64,000 nucleotides of DNA from Mermis nigrescens (GCA_036768485.1 JAVLUZ010000822.1:245557-309556); one strand, 5' to 3'. Counted from the first letter of the stretch, positions 25,001-37,689 are shown. Notes: a model not told the origin generated them from the letters alone. Program-made: numbers and translations.

Positions 25001-28000
25001 GTTGTGTGGTTTGGGGGTTTTTTTCCAGAATGGAAAACTGGGAATTTCCATGGGAAAATGAGGCATAATAAAGGTCAAAAATGAATCAGAATTCAGAATT
25101 TTCTGCAAAAAGTGCTTGAAATTGACCATGAACTGCATTAACATAGTTTTTACAACACTATTGAAGGATTATCCGTTTTTGTGATCATTTTGGCACAAAA
25201 CGTAAGTGTCCTTCCAGAACGGCTGACCCAGTTGGACCGGCCATACTGCACATCTATGTACATATATATGTCAAACTACATAAGCTAAATGGCCAGTTTT
25301 TATGCTTATGAATTACATTTAGTCTAATATTCAGTATTACTTTAGTTTACTATTCTCCTTATGAATGAGTAATTCTTTCTTAATACATGGCACTTTGTAA
25401 TTATATTGAAAATAACCTTCAAAGTCAATCTCCACCTGTATCAAGGTGTTTTAAGCTTCCAGATTTTGACTAGACAACCCAAAAAATATACCTGATTTGG
25501 TGAGAAAACTGTAGGAAAATATTTATTTTAATGGACACTCAAGTGAAAATCTACTTTCATATGAAATGTAAAAATTTAATGCTGGGATTTGGACAGGTTT
25601 TTATGCACCAATACAATCGTGGACATCCTCCTAGATTAATAAATTGTGTGAGTGTTGTGTTTTTACATTTCAGTTTTCGACTATTAAATGCATTTTTTGT
25701 ATTATTTCTACTTTGTATTGCCTTGACTGACGTATTGTGAATTTGCTATAGAGTATAGAAGAAGTAACGTCTATCTTAGATCGTCTTTTCTTTACTCGTA
25801 CATATACATATGTGAGGAAATTTCACTAAAGTTCCCAGTTTCTGCCAGACAGCTTAGCTCCTACGTTAAAATGCATTTAAAATAATCTAGCGTAAATTAA
25901 AGAAAATTGTTCGCTGTTGGCCGAAAATTTTAATTTTGAACAGTAAATTGAGGATTGCTTTTCAACATTTGATCGAAAATCAGAATGTGTTATCCCGGTA
26001 CTCAGAAAATATATACCCGAAATCGGTTGCATTGATTTCAGAAAATAATATACACTACTCGCCACGAATTTTTACGCTTTAATAAGCTTGTAGAGCTTGT
26101 TAGGGTTATATCTTCAACACGTCGGTCCTATTTCCGCCCACGCACGACCGACATGTTAAACAAATATCCCTTAACAAGCTCTATCATCCATGGAGCATAT
26201 TAAAACGTAAACAATCGTGGCGAGCACTGTACTATTGATTAGTTTCATACATGCACACACGATCAAAAGCTCTGGGAGGAAGGTAAACCGAGTTTCCTTG
26301 GAAAGGAGGTGGGGTGAATGGTTAATTTTTTTACCCTTTTGATGTCAAATTTTTGTACCTACTTAATTAGTCGTATTGGTTTTTCATGAATATTTTTGAT
26401 AAAATATGATGGAAACAATAACAATAGGGGCATTTGAATGACTTGTATCATCAAATTTATACAAATTAATAAAAGAAAATGTCTGGCTGGATGAATTCAA
26501 TAGTCCAAATACTCGAAAAATGAGTATATGTACTTGAAATTATACTGTCAGAATGTCATTTGACGCTTTTTCATGGTCCCAGCATTCAGTTTTGGTCCAA
26601 GATGGCCCGAGGGGGCTCGCCTTCAAAAATTTGTTAGGGGGATACCCACCAGTGTGCATGTGTGATAAGTTTATGTTGACCTTGTTAGTTAGCTTCGATA
26701 AATTTTTCAGATAACGGACGATGGTGTCAAGCAAATAGCACAAAATTGTCCACAAATGAGAGTCATTAACTTTCATAGTTGTCGAGTAAGTTTGAATCAA
26801 TATTTCGCTCTGTCATTAGAAATGACTGGAAGAGTACGCATACATGTAACGGCTCGAAATTTCGGGTGGGGGGTCCCCGGCCATTTTCAGGGGGGGGGTA
26901 AATGACCTCCAATTTTTAGCCGAAAAGTCCAAAAAACACCAAAAAACAGCTACGAAATTCAATTTTTTTCCAAAAATCGGTTGGGCGGTTAAAAATTTTT
27001 TGGCTTTGGGGAGAGGGGGCCGGGCAATTAACTTTGGATGGTGGATCCCGCTGCCATCTCTACATTAAAGAGAGTGCGATACTCGTCCTGTGTACATAAA
27101 TACATAGGTATCTACGCTATTACTGATCTAACACTATTATACTTCGTATTTTTGACATAAAATGCTTTACTTTAATGTGGGAGACTATTTTGATTTGTCT
27201 AATTAAAGTTAGGTAATCTATATGTGCATACCTATATGCCGACAGTTCCAATTTACTTACATAAATATAATGTGTCTAAACGATTTATAACATAAACGCA
27301 AATTATGATTTATTTATAAAATAATTACATTTGTAAAGTAATCACATTGCCGAAGGCTGCGTTTTATTAGAATACCTATGCTTATCTCAGTGCCAGCTTA
27401 TCACCGACCATTCTTAGCAGCACGCAATTTATTATGGGGTGATAGGATGCCCTTCATCTAAAGTCAGTCGCCCCCTGCTCCCCAAAAGTTATGCTACTGC
27501 GGCTTATCCCGCCTTTTGGTCAAAAATTTGCGTATTGAAATTTTTAGGCGTTTTTCAACGTTTTCGGCTGGAAATGTGTCATTTTTGCGAAAAATGGCCG
27601 GCTGCTTTGTCTCGCTTAATATTATTTGTCAAGTTTCTAGTATACGAGCACGTATCATACAATGCGTCCAGTGCTTAGTAAAATACACTAAAAGTACTTG
27701 CCCTTAATTTATGCACAGCATATAACCGACGCTAGCGCCTCTTACATTGCCGAAGGCTGCGTTTTATTAGAATACCTATGCTTATCTCAGTGCCAGCTTA
27801 TCACCGACCGCTCTTTACAACATATTTCCAAAGGATGCAATTTATTAAAGTAATGCTGCTTTTTCAGTAACTGATTCTCATCGGAATTAAATTTATCTGA
27901 TCAATTTAATTCTATTACTCGTTGTGAAAGTATGCTTGTAGCTAATGTCATATATGCACAAGGTCAGGGTCGGCAGGGGGGGGTAAAATCCCAGAAATCC

Positions 28001-31000
28001 AAAATAGTCAATTTAACGTTCACGATTTTTTTACTGTTTAAAGGACCAAAATGGTCAAAGTAGCCTATAAAACGCTTGTTCGTGGTAATATTGCATTTCT
28101 TAAGCATTTTTAGTCCATTTTGACTGCATTATATCATTTTTGACACTAAAAAGTAAAAACTAAAGAAATGGCTCAAGTTTAGGCGCTTTTTGAGTAAAAA
28201 ATACATAAAAGCTGGAAAACTCCGACATTTTTGCTGCTTTTGACCTCAAAAATGATACGAAAAATGTCCCGTCTGCTCAAAGCCGCCGAACAGTACAGTA
28301 CCAGTCTGGCTGATCCTTCAGCGGGGGGAGGGGGTTAATACCCTCACCCTCATATGTGCATGTATAGCTAGTGTCAATATGTATAATTGTATGGCGGGAT
28401 AGATACATACAGTACAGTATCATTGAAAATAAAACATTAAAATACTTATATGTACAACGTGTCAAAATTTTTTGTGGAAGCATGCGGTATATACACTATT
28501 ACAGAAAACGTAAGTAGACTCGTAGACAGAGTAGCATCGTACCGCACCTCTTTTATCCCTTAATTAAATTACGTGCATACATGTACACCATTGAATAAAA
28601 AATTGGGTGGGTGGAATCCTCCTACCAACGGTTGGTCGGCTCTTATCTTTCCAACGGCTGAGATTTGTTATCCTATCCAATTTTTGGGCAGAATCTTGCA
28701 TTGTTAAGACTATTTTCGGATTATTCTTTTGCCCTGCTTATACTGATTGATCATGATTATGAACATGGAGAAATGAAGTTTCCAATGTAGTAAAAAACTC
28801 ATTTTAATAATAATTTTTTAATAAGAGAGCAGCGTCCCACATCAGCCATTTAACCATCTCGACCTTCGTATGACTGATATTGAGATTCATGAACATTCAT
28901 GATAACTTAAATACTAACTTCAATCTTTTAATTTAATCTTATTTTGAATTTTTAAATTTTTCAAATCCTTTCTTCCAAGTTTTTGTTTTTACTTCTCGTC
29001 AATTAATCACATTATGTAGCATGCAAATTTTGCATATCGAGTACGTTTGCGAACTCTACATGATTTATTTTCAATAGAAAAAAACTTGATCTTTCAATGG
29101 TTTAATGGTTTTTATCAATTTTTTGGTTGAGTACATCCTAACACGAGTGATAAATTTGTAAACGAATGGAATATCTTGATTCTTATTCGTATAAAATTGA
29201 CCAAAACACATCGGAAGAGATACATATGTTTATTTGCCCTAATTTGAGTAACTAACGTCGTATCATAAACTTTGGAGGGGACGTGACCTGGGAGTGTTTC
29301 CTCTCCGATCTTCTATTGCATGCTACAATATTAGCATACACGATCTTGGAATAAAGGGATCGACTACCAGAATCCCCGATTTTTCGAAAGTTTTCGAAAG
29401 AAAACAAAAATTTGTACATAGGAAAGGTGTTCTTTCAAGCGTTTTTAGCTTTGTATTTGCTGTGTCAAATTTTCCGCGCCTTTTACTTATTTTCTGACTA
29501 AATCTTGTTCAATTTGTTCGAATTTTTCGTAACTTTTTATGTTTTCATTCTCTAGGAATATGGAGCATCGTCATAAAAGCCGAAAAATGATGTTTTTGAC
29601 CTGTATACGCTATTTTTGAACCCAATAAAAGTACTTTAAAATTATACCCGATAGAATTCCCATGTCGTGCATGTCTTAATATCAGCCTTTTCTAAAAATG
29701 CATAGGAAGTCTCATTTTGAGATAGGTACGAGTATGTGCCGTATTCATCGGCCGTCCAATTCTTTTCAGGATCTTGAAGTCTCTGGCTGCCAACAGTTGA
29801 CCGACGCAGGTTTTCATGCATTAGCAAGAAACTGTCGCAATCTGGAGCGGATGGATTTAGAAGACTGTAGCCTGGTAATCGATTATAAGCATCTTATAAT
29901 AATTTTTAGATGCTATTCAGCACACCTGGGCGTGGGGGGTTTGGGGTGTATGCACCTCCCAGAAACCAAAATACCCCCCCATAAATCAAAATACCCCCCA
30001 GAATTCAATTTTTAAAATTTTTTTTCGTTTTTTTTCGCAATTTTTGATGCCAATGGATAGTGCTTGATGAGAAACGTCGAAAAATGGTGTTTTTATCGCC
30101 ATACCACCATTTTTAAGACCATTTTTTGACCTTCAAAAAATCTTGCACCCCCAGAATTTTCTTGCTGCCCACGTATATATGCTATTCAGTATGTATTGAA
30201 TGTCAATTAAATTATCTCCTGTACTCCTATTCATTTTCTTTTTTTATTTCTGTTTTTATTATTTTTTCTTTTGTTTATACTTTTCTTAATTGCCTTTGTT
30301 ATGCGTCACAATAATTATGGAATAATGATGTGTGCGCCTAGTTGCACCCTTAATTGTTACAAATACGTAATGCGATGTTTTAGAAATCCTGATTTTAAAG
30401 TCCGAATTCGTGACTTCTTACCATTTCATACAATTTTCTTATTGAAGGCGTTATTTTTGAATTTTTAATTAAAAACTACAAAATGACTTCAATTATTCAT
30501 TTTCAAATAAAATTTAATTTGTTTTTCGTCTTAAATTTAAGCTAGATCTTAAATGTTCCAAAGTCGGTATCTCCATTTTTAAATTTCTTATACTTTTATT
30601 TAAAATTTACGCATTTCGTGTTCTCCGAATCGGTAAATCAGGCAATTTCCGCAATATTTCGGCTGAGATAATCCAACGCTAAAAGGCTCTTTTTAGACAG
30701 AAATGTGCATTTATGATGAAGTTAATTTTTGGCCAAAATCAGCACAAATTCAGTTTTGGCAAATGATGCAGAAACAGAAAGACAAAATGAATCGCAATGG
30801 GACTTTTGCTAATGCATCGATGGAAGTCACAAACCGTCTTTGTTTTCCTAAGATATCGATGCAATGTGTTAATCAGTGCCTGAATTACGACAAGATAAAA
30901 GCTGTTTTTGTTACCAAAAAATGAGGTAATTGTAAAAATTTTGCAAGGAAAGGGAAAATAAATTAAAAGAAATGATGACCATACATGGCTCCAGCCAACT

Positions 31001-31253
31001 TCTGGGGGTGGTGGGGGCGGCGATGGGGCGGAATCGCCGAAAATAGCACCAAAAGTTCAATTTTGTGGGTCTATCGATTTTGGGGGGTCACGCCTATGCG
31101 AGATGGTGACTCCTCAGAGATGTACATGCAGAAGTTGCCATACCACGTTTTAAAAATCACATGTTGATATCTAAGACACTCTATGTACGTATAAGAAATT
31201 ATTAGATTGATGCAACGATTAACAACGCTTACATACACTTATTCTTGTCCTAT

Positions 31254-31316
<63 letters not shown>

Positions 31317-34300
31317 TTTTATGTTTTTGAAAATTCTTTCTTTCGTTTATTTCTTTATTTATTTACAAATAGTACACATATACTCGTGTGTGTATAATAT
31401 CAGGTTCGTTCTGATCTTTATGTAAACATTTTATAAATCCGCCAGTCTACTCTACGATGCTGGCTCTTGGAAGGAGCAAGCCACAATATGATGTAATTGT
31501 TCCACAGGACTTATTCAGTTAATTATATCATTAAAATCAATAAGTATGGAAGAAAATCGCAAGAATACGGTTGAAACTTTAGCTTATCTTATGTATTCCC
31601 TTCGGTGTGATAAAATTTCTGACAAAGGAGGCCACATTCGATTTGTTGAACTTTTTGAAAAGTTTTAAGAGCGATATGCGATTTGTTTTCGTCTCATGTT
31701 ATATTTAATCTGAACTAATAGAGAACAACTGACTACAGCCAGCCAATGTTTACTCCACTCTCCTATCGATAATATGCTCGAACCAATAGTGTAGTAACTT
31801 CTGATTTTTTCATACGCATTAGTAATTGAATACTCGATTATTTGTATTCCTGTCTGCTTGGGGGAGTATATGTATATGGGATATCTCCCACCCAAAGTTG
31901 GTCGTCCCCCATCTCTCCCAAGTCAGAACATTTTTGACTTCCCTCCGATTTTTGGAAAACATGCGATTTTTGGCTGTTTTTAGGAATTTTTTGGCCGTTT
32001 TTGGCCAACAATTGAAGGTCATTCACCCCACCTCCCTAAAAATGGCGGGAACCCCCTCCCAAAATTTCGAGCCATTACATGTGTGTTCCATCCCGTGTGT
32101 TTTTTTAAACTGAAAATGTTTCAGATTACCGACGAAATCCTAGGGCATTTAGCTGGTGCCTGCCCAAATCTCGTAGAACTGGTGAGTTGTCCGATAGCTA
32201 AATAAGCTAAAGGGAAGTTAATAAATAAAATAAACTAAATACAGTACCTTCATAGTTAAATTAATGTGTGCAGTGTTTGAATGAAAACAAGGAAAGAAAT
32301 ATGTAGGTAATGTGCGCGATATGATTAAATATGGATACATGCGCAAATAAATAAATAAAATAATTCGAATTGTTCTATAATAATTTAAATTCATTTGTAT
32401 CTATTTTATTATATATATAAGATAAGTTGTCATGTATGTATATATGCGTGAGCCCGTAGCCGGAGGAGGCAAGGTGGAGAAATAAAATTTAATCTTTTAT
32501 TTTTTATAAGATCTCCATGAAATAGACTTTCCGTTTTCTTAATAATTTTTTGGGGACCTAGAATTTGTTGTCTTGTTTTTCTTGCTTACACATAATGCCA
32601 AATAGAGTCAGCATGATGTAATTAGACTTTATCAGAATAGTTTCTATGCGATTTTTTCAACAAAGTCAGTAGTGGCAGCCACACATGGGCGAGGGGTGGG
32701 GTTGGGGGTATGCACCCCCAGAAGTTGAAATACCCCCCAGAAATCAAAATACCCCCCAGAATTCAAATTTTGAAAATTTTTGTTGTTGCTTTCTTAGCGA
32801 TTTTTTGATGCCATTGGATAGTGCTCGATGAGAAAGGTCGAAAAATGGTGTTTTTCGCCATACGACCACTTTTAAGACCATTTCCCCAGAATTTTCGGTG
32901 CTGCCCACCTATGGTGGTAGCGCGATGCGCTGAAATTTTGCTAATTTAGTAGAACTGGTGCGTTTTTGCTTTTATTTTGTAAACACTGCGAATAGCTCCA
33001 TTTCTTTGACCGCGCTTCAGGCGAAACATTGAAAAATAATTGAGATATCTGTACCTGGCTCAAAGCGCCAGTTTGAAGTGTTTTTTGACGATTAATAGGG
33101 ACAAACGCATTTTGTTCAGACGTACATTTGAGCGATATAGAGTTGAACTCAAATAGTTTGTTCTAAATTGCCTTTTTATACTTTAAAAAAAGATGATTGC
33201 ACGTAAAAAGCAATAATTTTTTTCCTTTCTTTTTTCAAAAATTTTATGGAATTGAGTCAAAATAGGGGGGAAGCTAAAACGAATATTTAGTGCGAATCTT
33301 AGAAAAACCAATAGTCTAGAGCCCTACCGCAAACTTAACAGTATATTTATACTACGTTTATCGAAACCGAAAGTTTTACGGGATCAGTAACATTAAAAGG
33401 TAGAGAGAGTCAGCCTGAATGGATCATAAACCATACAACGCATATTACATCCATTCTCCCGTCCACACAGAGGCCTGGGCCAGTTTGAACCTTCATGGGA
33501 ATACTAAAGATCCCAGAAACTGATTAACTCCTAGAATTTAATTTTCGGTGCCATTTTTGGCGATTTTGCTCCATCGGATCGCGAGAGTATGGTTACGGCC
33601 CATGACCCATATTCAGGATCCAGCTACGGAAGGGTACGGGCGGACCCAAATTAAATCGGTGAATACCTCGGAAATTTCGTTGGGATAGCCCCTAAAAACT
33701 GTCCGTTAAGCTCTTAGAATTTAAATTTTTTGAGAAAATTCTTATCTCTGAAGAGGCTGTAAAAAAGGTCAATTTTTGGTTACGCTTGAGGCAAAACTAT
33801 AGAAAATACTTCAGTTACAGCGGAAAACTTGATGATTTTTTCCAAACGGATGCAATTTTCTCATCTTTTCGTTCATTATCGTACATACATATTTAGCAGA
33901 ATTTTTCTACGGCCTACGGGGCGGCTGCCCCCGCCCCCTCTAAATACGGCCATGACGCCCATCATCTTCTCCAAATGCGGTCATACGGTCATGGATTCAC
34001 ACTGGCCCGTATTCAGAGGGGGCGGCCCCCTGCGGAAAAAATTGTTTTTCCGAAACACGCAAGGGCTCCCCCTCGAATTAGGTCTAAAACACCACCAAAA
34101 CAGGTTTTTAGCGTTTCCTTTTCTTTGTAGCTCACAGAGTATTAAACACAAAGACATAATCTGGCGAAATTACTTGTCAATTGAATGACGAGCTGTCAGT
34201 TGTGTAGATCATTGTAGCCCGCTCAGATCTGCGTCAAATTTGAGTATAGACATAAAGTGAACATGTTCGAAATCTTAGTTGAAATTTTTCTTTACGATTG

Positions 34301-34816
34301 CATATGGCTCGTCGAGATACGCTCCAAAATGCCTTTATTTCTGCCCATTTCCCAATGATTATCGAAATATCGAACCTCAAAATTTTCGGCCCTCCTTACG
34401 AAATAAAATCCTGGATACAGGCTCGCACGTACATATGTAAAATATATAAAATATATATAAAATATAAAATACATATATAAAATATACATACATAAAATCA
34501 AATGGTTAAAAAATGTACGGAACATAATAAGCAAGGAATACATTTTGAATATACGACCTGCCCTATTATTGTTGCCAATTTCGCTTCACAGAGCCTCTCT
34601 CACTGCGATTTGATCACCGACGAAGGCATCAAACGTTTAGCCATGATGGCTTCGATAAACGATCGGTTGAAAATACTAGATTTGGACAATTGTCCCCTGG
34701 TCACCGATCAATCATTGGCATTCTTGAGCGAATGTCGGACGTTGGAGCGAGTCGAGTTGTACGACTGTCAGCTGATCACTCGGAGTGCTATTAAGAAATT
34801 AAAAGTTCGAAGATAA
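22014..34816 (+). CDS. FBXL20: F-box/LRR protein, FBXL20/FBXL2 type (spliced, 11 exons found)
   Basis: This is the substrate-recognition subunit of an SCF (Skp1-Cullin1-F-box) ubiquitin ligase. Exons: 22014 or 22041-22090, 22157-22286, 22942-23036, 23428-23496, 23560-23655, 24824-24950, 26711-26785, 27719-27850, 29770-29874, 32125-32181 and 34592-34816. Joined in phase they give about 387 codons: the F-box (KKLPKELLL…CRCAQVCKQWHLLALDGSNW), then some twelve consecutive 26-residue Cys-containing LRRs with the ITD motif, aligning one-to-one with vertebrate FBXL20. The start exon is missing. The end (…AIKKLKVRR, stop) lacks the C-terminal CaaX-like tail of FBXL20/FBXL2, so a last exon may be missing. 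Two donors are not GT (after 24950 and 27850). Introns are packed with MITEs. Confidence 0.9.
22041..22090 (+). CDS. FBXL20: FBXL exon: start of F-box
   Basis: Encodes IAENFICKKLPKELLL plus two bases of Arg. The donor is GTGAGG. There are two possible acceptors: CTTTTCAG at 22040, or TTCGCAG at 22013, which adds nine codons in the same frame. Confidence 0.85.
22157..22286 (+). CDS. FBXL20: FBXL exon: rest of F-box
   Basis: Encodes VFSRLDIVSLCRCAQVCKQW and then HLLALDGSNWQQVDLF. The acceptor is GTCTTAG and the donor GTTAGA. It enters with one base completing Arg from the previous exon. Confidence 0.93.
22540..22840. mobile_element. GGGTCGGCAGGGG-family MITE in intron
   Basis: From CATGCACATAGGGGGTGAGG to CCTGCCGACCCTGACCTTGTG. 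C-rich and G-rich ends surround an AT-rich core with 'CATTTTTGAGGTCAAAAGCAG'. Related copies: 27955-28370, 50875-51700 (split) and 56755-57000. Confidence 0.6.
22942..23036 (+). CDS. FBXL20: FBXL exon: first LRR
   Basis: Encodes GNVVESLAKRCGGFLKKLSL followed by RGCEWIQDGAV. The acceptor is GTGTACAG and the donor GTAAAT; it ends with two bases of Glu. Confidence 0.93.
23060..23282. mobile_element. CATACATGTAAC-family MITE in intron
   Basis: Left end ATACATGTAACGGCTCGAA, right end CTACACGTATG. The interior has 'GGCCATTTTTAGGGGGAGG' and 'TGACCTCCAATT', shared with the copy at 26842. Confidence 0.65.
23428..23496 (+). CDS. FBXL20: FBXL exon: LRR 2
   Basis: Encodes IFAKKCNFIEDLNLERCKRL then TD. 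Acceptor TTATTCAG, donor GTAACT. Phases match both neighbours. Confidence 0.92.
23560..23655 (+). CDS. FBXL20: FBXL exon: LRR 3
   Basis: Encodes TCSSLGNHCKRVKFLNLDCV then SLVRDEGLKSL. Acceptor TCGGACAG, donor GTATCG, ending in two bases of Ser. Confidence 0.92.
24255..24766. mobile_element. 512-bp hAT-type MITE just upstream of an F-box exon
   Basis: The ends are CAGTTGCGAATCTAGGA and TCCTTAAATGCGCCCCTG, flanked by a perfect 8-bp duplication ATCATACG (24247-24254 and 24767-24774). It ends only 57 bp before the exon at 24824. A second copy, split by other TEs, occupies parts of 44648-49464. Confidence 0.88.
24824..24950 (+). CDS. FBXL20: FBXL exon: LRRs 4-5, donor not GT
   Basis: Encodes EGCPFLTRLNVSWCHHITDD, then GLASIANRCPG and LICKGCFL. 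Acceptor TTTTTAG. The homologous boundary falls after CTG at 24950, but the next bases are ATAATT rather than GTAATT. The next GT in frame (24963) would add four residues. Confidence 0.9.
26053..26229. mobile_element. 177-bp palindromic mariner-type MITE
   Basis: CACTACTCGCCACGAAT at the left pairs with the right end …ATCGTGGCGAGCACTG, and pairing continues through TTTACG and AGAGCTTGTTA. TA flanks both ends. The TA duplication and the CAGTGCTCGCCACGA terminus suggest Tc1/mariner. Confidence 0.75.
26711..26785 (+). CDS. FBXL20: FBXL exon: LRR 6
   Basis: Encodes ITDDGVKQIAQNCPQMRVIN then FHSCR, exactly 25 codons. Acceptor TTTTTCAG, donor GTAAGT. Confidence 0.93.
26842..27068. mobile_element. 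CATACATGTAAC-family MITE in intron
   Basis: Begins CATACATGTAACGGCTCGAA. It has the same internal words as the copy at 23060 with longer G-runs. The right end is eroded near CTCTACATTA. Confidence 0.6.
27344..27434 (+). pseudogene. Duplicated fragment of the F-box gene exon
   Basis: Positions 27344-27409 are identical over 66 bp to 27744-27809 inside the real exon, exactly 400 bp away. After that the similarity continues with gaps to GCAATTTATTA at 27434. There is no acceptor AG at its 5' edge and no LRR frame downstream, so it is unlikely to be spliced. Confidence 0.85.
27719..27850 (+). CDS. FBXL20: FBXL exon: LRRs 7-8, donor G missing
   Basis: Encodes HITDASASYIAEGCVLLEYL then CLSQCQLITDRS and HISKGCNLLK (44 codons). 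The acceptor is ATGCACAG. Phase with the next exon demands a boundary after AAG at 27850, yet what follows is TAATGC, as if one G of GGTAATG were lost. Part of this exon is duplicated at 27344. Confidence 0.92.
27955..28370. mobile_element. GGGTCGGCAGGGG-family MITE in intron
   Basis: Left end ATGCACAAGGTCAGGGTCGG, right end CCTCATATGTGCATG. It is in the opposite orientation to the copy at 22540 and shares GACCTCAAAAATG and GGATTTCT-type words. Confidence 0.65.
28500..29769. other. F-box gene intron, no further feature
   Basis: AT-rich. The short readings seen (for example 29294-29497) have no similarity and no splice context. Confidence 0.4.
29770..29874 (+). CDS. FBXL20: FBXL exon: LRR 9
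   Basis: Encodes DLEVSGCQQLTDAGFHALAR then NCRNLERMDLEDCSL (35 codons, phase 0 at both ends). Acceptor TCTTTTCAG, donor GTAATC. Confidence 0.95.
29920..30175. mobile_element. ACCCCCCAGAA-family MITE in intron
   Basis: Starts CACACCTGGGCGTGGGG and ends GAATTTTCTTGCTGCCCACG. The interior has repeated AAATACCCCCCA and 'GATGCCAATGGATAGTGCT'. Copies: 32676-32925, 34822-34880 (cut by the gap) and 41080-41270 (diverged). Confidence 0.65.
31250..31320. repeat. (TATT)n microsatellite
   Basis: About 17 uninterrupted tetranucleotide units. Confidence 0.97.
31866..32085. mobile_element. CATACATGTAAC-family MITE 40 bp upstream of an F-box exon
   Basis: Begins TATATGTATATGGGATATCT and ends GAGCCATTACATGTGTG. 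The internal C-rich block CCCACCCAAAGTTGGTCGTC matches the copies at 19052, 48240 and 51780. Confidence 0.65.
32125..32181 (+). CDS. FBXL20: FBXL exon: LRR 10
   Basis: Encodes ITDEILGHLAGACPNLVEL (19 codons). Acceptor TGTTTCAG, donor GTGAGT. Confidence 0.94.
32676..32925. mobile_element. ACCCCCCAGAA-family MITE in intron
   Basis: Starts CACATGGGCGAGGGGTGGGG and ends GGTGCTGCCCACCTATGG. Clear relative of 29920-30175. Confidence 0.65.
32930..34591. other. F-box gene intron with unclassified repeats
   Basis: No exon found. A GC-rich segment at 33900-34035 has opposed 'GGGGCGGCTGCCCCC' and 'GGGGGCGGCCCCC' blocks near 'CCGTATTCAG', probably the ends of another short MITE. Confidence 0.35.
34592..34816 (+). 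CDS. FBXL20: FBXL last exon found: LRRs 11-13
   Basis: Encodes SLSHCDLITDEGIKRLAMMA, then LKILDLDNCPLVTDQSLAFL, then VELYDCQLITRSAIKKLKVRR and a stop. Acceptor CTTCACAG. A GT at 34805 (after KKLK) could be a weak donor to a missing C-terminal exon. The sequence just downstream is a MITE and then an assembly gap. Confidence 0.93.
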   Translation, partial: SLSHCDLITDEGIKRLAMMASINDRLKILDLDNCPLVTDQSLAFLSECRTLERVELYDCQLITRSAIKKLKVRR

Positions 34817-34821
34817 GACCA

Positions 34822-34880
34822 CACCTGGGCGTAGGGGGTTAGGGGGGTATGCACCCCCGAGAAACCAAAATCCCCCAGAA
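34822..34880. mobile_element. ACCCCCCAGAA-family MITE, cut by an assembly gap
   Basis: ACACCTGGGCGTAGGGGG and AAATCCCCCAGAA match the family left end. The rest is lost in the run of Ns. Confidence 0.6.
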
Positions 34881-34897
34881 NNNNNNNNNNNNNNNNN
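34881..34897. other. Assembly gap (17 N)
   Basis: A run of Ns between two different repeat families. The true size and order here are unknown. Confidence 0.99.
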
Positions 34898-35464
34898 CTT
34901 GCTTGGTAGCAGACAGCTACGTCTATCAGAACAAATAGAATAGTAAGCCTTTAAAAGTGCAAAGTAAAGCACATTGAAAAACGCATCCAAGTCAGAGGAG
35001 TTAAATCCATACATGGGCAGCTCAAAAATTTAGGGAGTCCAAAATTCAAAAAGTGCCGGATAATATATGGTAGAGCGGAAAGAACACCCTTTTCTGCGTT
35101 CCTCAATGAGAGCTATCCATTAGCATAAAAACCGCAGAAAAACAGAAAAAATTCTGAAAATCAATTTCTGGGGGTCAAGGTCTAGGCAGTTTTTTCTCTG
35201 GGGGGAAATGTGAATTCTGGGGGGTCTAGATCCCCCAATGCCCATGTTCTGTTATATCGTGTAATCCCAACAAATATTAACGTTTGACGTGGATATCTAC
35301 AAGCAAGAATATATGCATAGGTACATATAAGGGTAGGGCAGGGTCGTACCATGAGCTATGGTAAAGCACGCTGCCATTGGCCCCGGCCAGGCCCCGGTTC
35401 CACGGCCCCGGCACCGGGGCCTAGGCCCCGGCCCCGGCAAAAAGGCGGCCCCGGCACAGCTCTA
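34898..35464. mobile_element. Right half of a second CCGGCCCC-end hAT
   Basis: Nearly the same sequence as 13353-13936, from CTTGCTTGGTAGCAGACAG to the right TIR …CCGGCACAGCTCTA. The left half is missing, presumably in or beyond the gap. Confidence 0.8.
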
Positions 35465-37196
<1,732 letters not shown>

Positions 37197-37519
37197 AATG
37201 AAATGCAAATGCTCGCTTGCTCTAGCTCCTAGATGTCTTCAGGTTTTACCGATATAACATGCAAAAGGAGGCGAGAAGAGTAAATAAATCATTTTTAGGT
37301 ATTGGACCACAAAATGTACCAATGCAGTTTTTTGCCAGCAATTGACCAGGCGAATTTTCTGGTCGGGACTGAGGATAGGCCAGAAAAATTATGCTCATTG
37401 CTTAGTCAGTATTCCTTGTCAGTTTTTTCGTTCCGGAATCATACTACATTTTTACGTTAAGACGTAATGATAATTTTTGTTTCAAGAACTTTTTCAATAA
37501 AGTTCTGCATATTTAGGAT

Positions 37520-37687
37520 CAGGCACGTAGCTGGCCGTCCTATTTTCAGGGACCAGCACAAATTTGGGGGGTCCGGGGTCCAAAAGGGCCAAAAATAGCA
37601 CAAAATAACGTGTAAAAAGTCCTATTTTTCCGGTTTTTCTGAATTTTGGGGGTTCGGACCCCCCATTCCCCCAAAGCTACGTGCCTG
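37520..37687. mobile_element. 168-bp hAT-type MITE, CAGGCACGTAGC ends
   Basis: CAGGCACGTAGC at the left and GCTACGTGCCTG at the right. Flanks TTTAGGAT and CTTAGGAT differ by one base. A second copy is at 62028-62191. Confidence 0.9.
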
Positions 37688-37689
37688 CT

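Noticed and set aside
27344..27434. Mutually exclusive alternative exon of the F-box gene
   Set aside because: No acceptor AG at its 5' edge, and the frame is not maintained after 27409, so it is more likely a duplicated fragment.
30703..30924. ORF with CxxC-like spacing as a possible gene
   Set aside because: No similarity recognised, no splice context, and it lies in an F-box gene intron.
31207..31425. ORF with YLFI repeats
   Set aside because: Translation of the (TATT)n microsatellite.
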